A stretch of DNA of 47,686 bases from Phycisphaerae bacterium (lineage in GTDB: Bacteria; Planctomycetota; Phycisphaerae; JAAYCJ01), in contig JAAYCJ010000183.1 in the NCBI GenBank assembly GCA_012729815.1, forward strand, positions 1-47,686, written 5' to 3'. This document shows, piece after piece, positions 41,360 to 47,686 of this stretch. The notes under the pieces were generated by a model. It worked only from the letters and a program-made list of their open reading frames with translations. It searched no databases and had not been told where the DNA came from. A program made the position numbers and the translations under genes. The number at the start of each line of letters is the position of its first letter. The first letter of the stretch is position 1.

Positions 41360-41887
41360 CTAGTGGCCCTCCTTATGCGAAGCCGACGCCGCGCCCGCGT
41401 ACTGCGTCACCGTTCGGCGGCACGCCTCGATGATCGCGTGCACCTTCTCCGGCGTCACCTTCGTGTGCACCTCGTCGTTGACCAGCATCGCCGGCCCCTG
41501 GTCGCACATGCCCAGGCAGTTGGCCCACTCCAAGGTAAACATCCCGTCCCTGGTCGTCTGGCCGAAGTCAATCTCCAGGTCGTTCCGCAACTGCTGGGCC
41601 ACCCGCCCCTTGCCCGCCATGTCGCACGCAATCGTCTGGCACAGCCGGATCACGAACCGCCCCTGCGGCTTGGTGTCCAAGAAGCTGTAGAACGTCACCA
41701 CCCCGTAGACCTCCACCGGGTGGATGCCCAGCATGTCCGCGACCTGCTGCATCGCAAAGTCCGACACGCAGCGGTACTTCTTCTGAACATTCTGCAAAAT
41801 CGGCATCAGGGCGTCCCGCCCGCTGCCGTACTGCGACACCCATTCCTGGATGTCCTGTTTCATCCGTTCCTGTTCCGTCACCAGCAT
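41360..41887 (-). CDS. hydC: NuoE-like HydC/HndA subunit
   Basis: The 175-residue protein has the four-helix N-terminus (LMPILQNVQKKYRCVSDFAM, IHPVEVYGVVTFYSFLDT) and the thioredoxin-like [2Fe-2S] domain of the NuoE family. The cluster ligands are visible in RLCQTIACDMAG (CxxxxC) and WANCLGMCDQGP (CxxxC). It is the third component of the NADH-linked hydrogenase. Its Shine-Dalgarno sequence GGAGGG lies inside the last codons of the response-regulator gene, four bases away, so translation is coupled. A His-rich C-terminal end (SASHKEGH) is unremarkable. Confidence 0.93.
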   Translation of the reverse strand: MLVTEQERMKQDIQEWVSQYGSGRDALMPILQNVQKKYRCVSDFAMQQVADMLGIHPVEVYGVVTFYSFLDTKPQGRFVIRLCQTIACDMAGKGRVAQQLRNDLEIDFGQTTRDGMFTLEWANCLGMCDQGPAMLVNDEVHTKVTPEKVHAIIEACRRTVTQYAGAASASHKEGH

Positions 41888-41891
41888 GCCG

Positions 41892-42269
41892 TTAGCCCTC
41901 CTTCTTCAGTAGTTCGTCGACCTTCGAAACCAGCGTGGACGGATCCAACGGCTTGGCCAGGAATTCATCCACCGGAACCACGTCCTCGTCCTTCCCGAAG
42001 TCCATGCCCGTCACGTGCGAGAGGTTCGTCAACATCAGGATGGGAGCGGAAAAACCGCTGCGACGCAACTCCTGGGCCATCGCCACCCCGTCGTCCGGAC
42101 GGTCCATCATCACGTCCAAAATCAACAAATCGGGATTCTGCTTCGAAATCGCCGACATCCCCTCCTGCCGGCTGCCCGCCGATGAAATCTGGTGACCCGC
42201 TCGCTCCAGAGGGATCCGGCTCGCCTCCACCACGTCCGGATCATCGTCAATGATGAGTATCCTGGCCAT
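41892..42269 (-). CDS. Single-domain response regulator (CheY-like)
   Basis: The 125-residue protein is a lone receiver domain: the acidic pair and metal site in ILIIDDDPDVV, the phosphoacceptor Asp in LLILDVMMD, the Thr in ILMLTNLS and the Lys in EFLAKPLDP. There is no output domain. It is the first gene of the hydrogenase operon, with AAAGGAGACG before the ATG and a four-base gap to hydC. A receiver domain co-transcribed with a hydrogenase is uncommon; it may act on a partner kinase or output protein elsewhere. No histidine kinase is in the window. Confidence 0.92.
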   Translation of the reverse strand: MARILIIDDDPDVVEASRIPLERAGHQISSAGSRQEGMSAISKQNPDLLILDVMMDRPDDGVAMAQELRRSGFSAPILMLTNLSHVTGMDFGKDEDVVPVDEFLAKPLDPSTLVSKVDELLKKEG

Positions 42270-42287
42270 CCACGTCTCCTTTCGAAC

Positions 42288-42300
42288 TTATAGTCTATAA
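42288..42300 (-). promoter_or_regulatory. Palindrome close to the hydrogenase operon start
   Basis: TTATAG-T-CTATAA is a perfect 13-base palindrome 19 bases upstream of the response-regulator ATG. On the minus strand the TATAG/TATAA content could also serve as a -10 element. Either reading is inferred; no clear -35 partner is seen. Confidence 0.35.
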
Positions 42301-42392
42301 ACTAAAATCGCCACACAGGCGATCAGAAGACCGGATTGTTAAGTGTTATAATAGAAAACACCGTTCAGTTATACTCAACGCTCAGGCATTCG

Positions 42393-42410
42393 CTGTGAAA
42401 AAATTCACAA
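42393..42410 (-). promoter_or_regulatory. Rex-type redox operator upstream of the hydrogenase operon
   Basis: CTGTGAAAAAATTCACAA matches the Rex consensus TTGTGAAnnnnTTCACAA at 13 of 14 fixed positions. It lies about 125 bases upstream of the response-regulator/hydCBA start. Rex is an NADH-sensing repressor that leaves DNA when NADH/NAD+ is high, and hydrogenase and fermentation genes are classic targets. No rex gene is in the window. Confidence 0.7.
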
Positions 42411-42751
42411 CTACACCCTTAATTCTAGCCCCTCGCCCGTATTTTTCAACCCCTTTTCTCCCCGAATTCCTCAAAAAACACCCCGGTCGATAGGATTGGC
42501 GTCTCACGAAAACCTATGCTATCCTTGCATTTGGAAGAACGCAACAATTTCATACGAACAATGATCGTGCAAGAGGTGAGAAAACCCCAAACGCCACCAA
42601 ACGCCAGCGGAATTAAATGTTACTTATATTCACTTTCACTGCCCCATGACGGCAGTCTCCCCTTTGAACGGCCCAACCTGACATAAACCACCCCTTGGGA
42701 CCACTTCAAGTCCCCTCCGAAGGCCGGTAGAACCACACCAACGCCAGCAGC
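42411..42751 (+). promoter_or_regulatory. Promoter-like element in the intergenic region between the hydrogenase operon and mntP
   Basis: TTGGCG at 42496-42501 and TATCCT at 42520-42525, 18 bases apart with an extended TG at 42517, make a plausible plus-strand promoter. What it would transcribe is unclear. A 42-codon frame starting ATG 42562 has no strong ribosome binding site and no recognisable product, and mntP faces the opposite way. A short RNA is possible. No other gene is seen here. Confidence 0.35.
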
Positions 42752-43312
42752 CTAGCCCGCCAGGTGATTGACCAGCGTCTTGACCCCAAGCCCCGTCAGG
42801 GCCACCCCGCCCGCCAGCAGCGCCCATCGCCCAAGAATCCCACCAAGCCGGCGGCCGAACTCCAACCCCACGACCGCCAGCCCAGCCGTCATCACCGCCA
42901 GAACCACCGCCGCCAACCCGATCGGCTGGCCCGTCAACCCCAGCGACCCGCCGACCGCCAAAGCGTCGATGCTCGTCGCCACCGACAAGACAACCAGACT
43001 TAACCCCCGCGACGGATCCGAACTGTACGTCGGAAGTTTGCCCTCGTACCACTCCCACAGCATGTGCCCGCCGATCGCCCACAGCAACCCCGCCGCCAGC
43101 CAATGGTCGTAAGCCGACAGGTACTGGTTGATAAACGCCCCGGCCTCGTATCCCAAAACCAGGAGACCGACCTGAAACAGCGTGAAATGCCAGCCGATGC
43201 GAAATACCGTCCGAAACGTAATCGGCTGATACCCCATCCCCACCGCCGCCGCAATGGCCAGCGTGTCCATGCTCAGACCCAGGGCGACAATCACAATCGT
43301 AAAGTACGACAC
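42752..43312 (-). CDS. mntP: Manganese efflux pump MntP
   Basis: The 186-residue protein has the length and pattern of MntP (YebN). There are six hydrophobic segments in two repeats, each with the family's acidic motif: ALGLSMDTLAIAAAVGM in the first and LSVATSIDALAVGGSLGL in the second, where the Asp residues line the Mn2+ path. GTG 43312 is chosen because GGAG lies six bases upstream and the protein then starts SYFTIVIVALG, as in relatives; the frame is open to 43513 but reads as non-coding leader. No yybP-ykoY manganese riboswitch motif was seen upstream. Confidence 0.9.
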   Translation of the reverse strand: MSYFTIVIVALGLSMDTLAIAAAVGMGYQPITFRTVFRIGWHFTLFQVGLLVLGYEAGAFINQYLSAYDHWLAAGLLWAIGGHMLWEWYEGKLPTYSSDPSRGLSLVVLSVATSIDALAVGGSLGLTGQPIGLAAVVLAVMTAGLAVVGLEFGRRLGGILGRWALLAGGVALTGLGVKTLVNHLAG

Positions 43313-43478
43313 CGGTTCTCCATTCCTGCCGCAGCCAAATCCGACAACCAAGCCGATCTTAGCGACCCACGCGCCGCGCCTCAACCGTATTGCCCGCCCA
43401 CGCCGCAACGGATGGCTAATCAGCTCAATATGAGCCAGCCGTGATCCGATGAATCTCAGATGGACTGGAGCTGCGCCC

Positions 43479-45128
43479 ATGACTGAGCTGGCGAAAAAGC
43501 ACTGGCCGCCCATCGTTGCCGCAGCCGTCCTGCTGGCGACGGTGACGGCTTTTTATCTGACCTCCCTCGCCCAGAATGACGGCCGCTTGGTCTACGCCCT
43601 CGACGACGCCTACATCCACACCGCGATGGCCGCCAACTTCGCCGAGCACAGCGTCTGGGGCGTGACGCGCTATGGCTTTTCCTCCGCCAGTTCATCACCG
43701 CTCTGGACGCTCATGCTGGCCGGTACGTTCTATCTGTTCGGCGTGATCGAAGCCGCCCCGCTGGTGCTCAACGCACTGGCCGCGGTGGCCGTGCTGATCC
43801 TGACCTACGCCATCCTGCTTCGCCACACCGCTAATCGCCGGGCGATCTTCGCCGTCCTGCTGGTGGTGGTCTTCCTGATTCCGCTGCCGACCCTGATCTT
43901 CGCCGGCATGGAGCACACGGTGCAGGTGCTGATCAATGTGGCCTTCGCCTACCTGGCCGCCGAATTGCTCTCGCGAGAAAAGACCGGTGCCTCCCGCCGG
44001 TTCGGCCGGGGTGAACTGGCCCTGGCGATCCTGGCTGCCCTGGTCATAACCGTGCGATACGAGGGCATGTTCCTGCTCGGCATCGTCTGCCTGCTGGCGC
44101 TGCTGCGAGGACGGGTGTTGCTCTCAATCGTCGTAGCCGCAGCCGCCGCTGCGCCGATCGTCGCCTATGGCCTGATCTCGCTCGCCCACGGCTGGCACTT
44201 CTTTCCCAATTCGATCATCCTCAAGGGCCAGACTCCTGACCTCTTCACACCCTCCGGCGCGCTACACTTCCTTTTGCACGGCAGCGACGACTCGACCCTG
44301 AAAATCCCGCGCGTGGTCACGCTGATCGCCATGATCGGCCTGGTCGCCCTCTTCCGTTCGTCGCGGGCCGACGGCCTCTGGCGACGCCACACGCTGATGA
44401 TCGTCATCTTCGCCACCGCCGCGCTCCTGCAGATCCAGTTCGCCAAGGTCGGCTGGTTTTACCGCTACGAAGCCTACCTGCTCGCCCTCTTCATCGTGAC
44501 CGGCGCGGTCTGCGTGCTCGAGGACCTCGCGACCAAGGACGTGCGCCTCGACCGCCGGATCCTCGGGCAGCACAAGTTCGCCACCGCGGTCATCACACTG
44601 GGCCTCGCCGTCTTTCTGCTTCGCGGCGCGCTCGCCCTCAAGGAAACCACGCAGGCAATGCACGACCGCTGCCTCGAGCACATCGCGATGGCCCGGTTCG
44701 TCGAAAGGTACTACGACGGTCAACTGCTGATGGTCAACGACATCGGCGCGATCTGCCACTACACCAACGCCCGCGTGCTCGACATGTTCGGCCTCGCCAG
44801 CCTCGAACCGGTGGCGTTCCGAAAGAAACCCGACGGCTACACCGCCGCCGACGTCCACGCCTGGGCCGTCGAACAAGGCGTCCGAGTCGCCATACTCAGC
44901 GTCGAATGGGATGAGGTCGCGCCGCGGATACCAGAGCAGTGGACGCTGGTGGGCTTATGGCGCCTACCCCGAAACGTGGTCTTCGGCACCACCGCGGTCG
45001 GGTTCCTCGCTATCGATGCCGCAGCCGTCGATGAACTCGCGGCCAACTTCAAAGACTTCGCCGCCAACGTCTCGCCCGAAGTCGCCCAGAAAGGCCTGCG
45101 CCCGGACCCGGCCTACGTGAACCGGTAG
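43479..45128 (+). CDS. GT-C type membrane glycosyltransferase-like protein
   Basis: The product is about 549 residues with some ten hydrophobic segments. The first extracytoplasmic loop contains YALDDAYIHTAMAANFAEH, the double-Asp motif at which GT-C enzymes (ArnT/PMT/AftB-like) bind the lipid-linked sugar donor. A soluble C-terminal part (residues about 400-549; LLMVNDIGAICHYTNARVLD) follows. This layout, DDAYI early and a C-terminal NDIGAI-type domain, is seen in many uncharacterised bacterial GT-C proteins. ATG 43479 with GGAG upstream is preferred over 43449. It probably glycosylates an envelope component; the acceptor is unknown. It is divergent from mntP and convergent with the DUF4091 gene. 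Confidence 0.75.
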   Translation: MTELAKKHWPPIVAAAVLLATVTAFYLTSLAQNDGRLVYALDDAYIHTAMAANFAEHSVWGVTRYGFSSASSSPLWTLMLAGTFYLFGVIEAAPLVLNALAAVAVLILTYAILLRHTANRRAIFAVLLVVVFLIPLPTLIFAGMEHTVQVLINVAFAYLAAELLSREKTGASRRFGRGELALAILAALVITVRYEGMFLLGIVCLLALLRGRVLLSIVVAAAAAAPIVAYGLISLAHGWHFFPNSIILKGQTPDLFTPSGALHFLLHGSDDSTLKIPRVVTLIAMIGLVALFRSSRADGLWRRHTLMIVIFATAALLQIQFAKVGWFYRYEAYLLALFIVTGAVCVLEDLATKDVRLDRRILGQHKFATAVITLGLAVFLLRGALALKETTQAMHDRCLEHIAMARFVERYYDGQLLMVNDIGAICHYTNARVLDMFGLASLEPVAFRKKPDGYTAADVHAWAVEQGVRVAILSVEWDEVAPRIPEQWTLVGLWRLPRNVVFGTTAVGFLAIDAAAVDELAANFKDFAANVSPEVAQKGLRPDPAYVNR

Positions 45129-45160
45129 CGACGCCGTCGCCTCGACGCGATAACCGGCGC

Positions 45161-47674
45161 TCAATCGGCGCTCGTCCAGTACCGCGGCGGTTTGTGCCCT
45201 TGGTCGATCGTTGACTCTTCGAGATATCCCTTGCGATACGCCTCCTGCAGCGTCGCCGCCATCTCGCTCCGCAGACGATCCAGCTTCGACGCCAGCCACG
45301 GCATGCGCTCCGGCCGCAGGTTGTACGTCATCAGGATGTACTTGTCGTCCTTGCCGCGCGAAGCGCCGCGGTACACCCACTGCCGCGCATCCCACAGCAC
45401 GCGGTCGATCCGCTCCAACAGGTCGCTCTCCGTTGCCGCCCGCGCGTCCGACCGGCTGCGGATCACCTTCGAGGCGTGCCGCAGCAGCCACAGATACTCG
45501 TAATCCTCCATGCCCTCGCGCAGGTTCTCCGCCCGAATGCTCGTGAGGATCTGGTCCTCCGGCATCCCGTCCTTCGGCGGGTAGATGATGTTCCCGTCGC
45601 CCGGAACGCAGAAACCCTCGCTGTACCACTGCTCCGGCGGGTTCCACGGATCGCAGAACTGCCACCACAGGTTGCTGAAGTACTCCATCATCGGCAGATC
45701 GTCGTACCACGTGTGCCATGCGTCGAGCCGATGATTGATCGCCTCGCGGTCCATGCACAGGTTCAAACTGCCGTCGAGGGTCAATCCCAGCGCCTTGCCG
45801 TAACATCGCGCCTCAGCCACCGGCATCCGGTCCAACGGAAAGTCCGGACTGCAATACGCCCGCATCGTCCAGATGTCCACCGACGACAGCAGCGTCCGGT
45901 CGAACGGCCACGCGCTGGCCATCACCGCCATGTTCCCGACCACCGGCCGCACCGCACGCACGTAGTCGCGCAGCGACCGGATCGGCTCCTCGCGAGTCTC
46001 GTAGTGCGGACAGATCGGCTCGTCGCCCGCGTACCACACGTACCGCTCGCGCACCGGCCAGCCCTTCTCGTCGGCCAACTCCAGGAACAAACGCCACAGG
46101 TTCCGCTGATACTCCAGTTCCTTCTGACCCTCCTCCGTGTCGATCTGCGGGAAGTTCGTCCCGTAGCCGACCAATCCCGTCCTCAGCCACATGAACTGGA
46201 ATACGCCCGGAAATTCCTTCCAGAACTGCGGAAAATACTCCGCCACCACGTCGCGATTCGCAAACACCCACTCGCCGCTTGCGTCCTGCTCGACACGGAC
46301 CTCCGGCCACACCACGCCCGGCTGAAGCCGATGCTTCTGGTACCACCGGTAGTGCGCCCGGATCAGCCGGATCTGCCGCTCGATCGGCCACTCGTAAAAC
46401 CCTTTGTAGAAACTGCTCGCCGCGTTGCAGAGCCGAAACTCCACCAGCGACGCCAGGTGCGGAAGCTTCGGCATCGGAAAATCCCAAACCCGAACCGGCA
46501 GGCGAAACGAACCCAACTCCTTCGATCCCGCCAGCACCCGGCAGGCGAGCTCGAAATCGCCCGCCGCGGCGCCGCGCTCGCTCCGAAGCGTCAACCAGAA
46601 CGATCGGTTCCGCTCAGCCGGCACGTCGATCCGAGGGTCGTTCAAGAGCGGGTCCGGCGTCAGGCCCGTGCGTACCTTGCTCTGTTTGATGTCCACCAGC
46701 TCCGCCGGCTGGCACTGAAATGTCACGCCCTCCGGCAAACCCTCCGCCTCGACGGTCACATCCTCCAACGCCTCAGCCGACCGCAATGCAATCTGAAACG
46801 GCTCGTACTCCCCGCGGCACAACTCCAGCCGCGGCATCGCCTCGGGCGCAACCTCGAACGGATCCTCCGGATAGACCTTATAGTGCGGCGAAACCCGGTA
46901 AATGCTCAGTCCCTCCGACGCCAGCAGCGGATGACCCACAATCGTCGGGCCCGGCTCGGCCAACGCCGCAACCGCCTCATCCTCCACCGGCGACGCCAAC
47001 CCCAGATTGTCGTACGCCACCACACCACGCGACGTCAACCGCACGCTCGACGGAGCGCGATGATCCGTCTTCTCCCACTCCGTCCATGCGTAAAACCCGC
47101 CGCCCCGCGGACCATACCGCGCCCGCACCCGCCGCGCTGCCAGGTCCACCTCCAATTGCACCGTGTACCACGCGCTCACCCGCAACGCCGAACCGCCCGG
47201 CAGCGGAACCGTCTTGTACTGCTTCGGCGTCTCCTTGACCGACAGCTCCACCGCCGGCAGGCCATAGTCGCACGACAAGCTCACCCGTCCCAGCGGCGAC
47301 CACGGATGCTCCGTCCGATACTCGACCATCGCGAACGGACTATCGACCGTGCCGGTCTCCTCGAGGCGGACATCGATGCTCAGCCGCTGGACCGCCGCCG
47401 CCTCCTTCGACATCACCCGCGACCACTGAATCGACATGCTCTCGCCGCCCGCATCGTCCGCCCGCAACACCTTCGACCCGCCCGACTCAACGATGCCGAA
47501 CCCCCCCGTCGCCGCCGCGGTCGCCTCAAACCAGCCATCCCGCTCCGCATCCGGCGCCCACGACTTCGTCACGCCGTACTGCTCAAACTCCTCAATGCAC
47601 TCCGCTTCCGCATGCGCTACCGCGGGAAGCCACATTAACCACAACCCGACCGCCCAACAGGCGCAGTGTCTCAT
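45161..47674 (-). CDS. Secreted DUF4091-type glycoside-hydrolase-like protein
   Basis: The 837-residue protein begins with a signal peptide (CACWAVGLWLMWLPAVAHA). Residues about 25-230 form a jelly-roll-like module (WSPLGRVSLSCDYGLPAVEL, then RARYGPRGGGFYAWTEWE). A beta-sandwich (LELCRGEYEPFQIALRSAE) and a TIM-barrel-like catalytic region (YVWYAGDEPICPHYE) follow. The C-terminus carries the DUF4091 signature: VPGDGNIIYPPKDGMPEDQI, then SIRAENLREGMEDYEYLWLL. DUF4091 proteins are associated with glycan-degrading loci and some are glycosidases; the substrate is unknown. The gene starts near the right edge of the window with ATG 47674. It ends 32 bases from the convergent GT-C gene, with no obvious terminator between. 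Confidence 0.88.
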   Translation of the reverse strand: MRHCACWAVGLWLMWLPAVAHAEAECIEEFEQYGVTKSWAPDAERDGWFEATAAATGGFGIVESGGSKVLRADDAGGESMSIQWSRVMSKEAAAVQRLSIDVRLEETGTVDSPFAMVEYRTEHPWSPLGRVSLSCDYGLPAVELSVKETPKQYKTVPLPGGSALRVSAWYTVQLEVDLAARRVRARYGPRGGGFYAWTEWEKTDHRAPSSVRLTSRGVVAYDNLGLASPVEDEAVAALAEPGPTIVGHPLLASEGLSIYRVSPHYKVYPEDPFEVAPEAMPRLELCRGEYEPFQIALRSAEALEDVTVEAEGLPEGVTFQCQPAELVDIKQSKVRTGLTPDPLLNDPRIDVPAERNRSFWLTLRSERGAAAGDFELACRVLAGSKELGSFRLPVRVWDFPMPKLPHLASLVEFRLCNAASSFYKGFYEWPIERQIRLIRAHYRWYQKHRLQPGVVWPEVRVEQDASGEWVFANRDVVAEYFPQFWKEFPGVFQFMWLRTGLVGYGTNFPQIDTEEGQKELEYQRNLWRLFLELADEKGWPVRERYVWYAGDEPICPHYETREEPIRSLRDYVRAVRPVVGNMAVMASAWPFDRTLLSSVDIWTMRAYCSPDFPLDRMPVAEARCYGKALGLTLDGSLNLCMDREAINHRLDAWHTWYDDLPMMEYFSNLWWQFCDPWNPPEQWYSEGFCVPGDGNIIYPPKDGMPEDQILTSIRAENLREGMEDYEYLWLLRHASKVIRSRSDARAATESDLLERIDRVLWDARQWVYRGASRGKDDKYILMTYNLRPERMPWLASKLDRLRSEMAATLQEAYRKGYLEESTIDQGHKPPRYWTSAD

Positions 47675-47686
47675 CCCATTATCTCC

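Noticed and set aside
42562-42690. Possible 42-residue peptide in the intergenic region before mntP
   Set aside because: The ATG lacks a convincing ribosome binding site and the translation resembles no protein; reported only as part of the intergenic entry.
43313-43448. Possible yybP-ykoY manganese riboswitch before mntP
   Set aside because: The conserved riboswitch core sequence is not present on the mntP strand in this short leader.
45476-47638. 720-codon plus-strand frame opposite the DUF4091 gene
   Set aside because: Shadow frame; Arg/Pro/His-rich, no start signal or domain.
1-47686. CRISPR arrays, prophage, intact insertion sequences, tRNA genes
   Set aside because: No regularly spaced repeats, phage structural genes, transposase genes or tRNA cloverleaf sequences were noticed on reading; only REP-like repeats were found. 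A tRNA/CRISPR scan would be decisive.

Overview
The window is high-GC bacterial chromosome. Its combination of genes suggests an uncultured, anaerobic or facultative, Gram-negative-type member of the Planctomycetota (Phycisphaerae-like). The clues are prepilin-like proteins with a C-terminal H...DG motif (typical of Planctomycetota, Verrucomicrobiota and Lentisphaerota), KdsB plus an LpxL/HtrB-type acyltransferase (Kdo/lipid A envelope), large secreted glycosidase-like proteins, and an NADH-linked [FeFe]-hydrogenase. This placement is inferred from gene content only; no 16S rRNA gene or tRNA gene was seen.

Layout. (1) 1-5.4 kb: a plus-strand catabolic operon with a TPP enzyme of the IolD/acetolactate-synthase type (cut by the window edge), both halves of a split transketolase, an aldehyde dehydrogenase of the CoA-acylating methylmalonate-semialdehyde type, and a long RpiB-like isomerase. 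(2) 5.5-15.5 kb: envelope and housekeeping genes: a small secreted peptide, an LpxL-like acyltransferase whose catalytic His position is Tyr, a GT4 glycosyltransferase, a HIT protein, an MsbA-like ABC exporter with an inserted PDZ-like domain, an ABC-ATPase and a GNAT protein that look like a split COG2401 pair around a GT87 gene, two small membrane proteins and an MtfA-like peptidase. (3) 15.6-23.9 kb: an SSS symporter with a small accessory peptide, facing a minus-strand operon of a LacI regulator, two large Asp-box beta-propeller proteins and a pilin-like gene. (4) 24-29.3 kb: pyrG, kdsB and a PTS IIA gene on the minus strand; then a long SRP RNA and dnaX on the plus strand. dnaX has a 10-A slippery run and an out-of-frame C-terminal extension. 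(5) 29.5-37.2 kb: a secreted clostripain-type protease with InlB-type repeats, then a two-gene GH116/glycosidase-like operon. (6) 37.2-42.4 kb: a 54-bp perfect palindrome and a related repeat bracket a pilin fragment and a TM1266-type hydrogenase regulator. Next comes the minus-strand operon response regulator - hydC - hydB - hydA, with a near-perfect Rex operator upstream. (7) 42.7-47.7 kb: MntP, a GT-C type membrane glycosyltransferase and a secreted DUF4091 glycosidase-like protein.

Together the genes describe a polysaccharide- and sugar-degrading cell that probably disposes of NADH as H2 under Rex control. The points most worth following are: the transketolase/TPP/CoA-acylating dehydrogenase operon, whose gene set resembles the sulfoglycolytic transketolase route; the dnaX recoding signal; the short-HydB hydrogenase with Ser in the H-cluster L1 motif; the PDZ-bearing exporter; and several proteins with altered catalytic residues.
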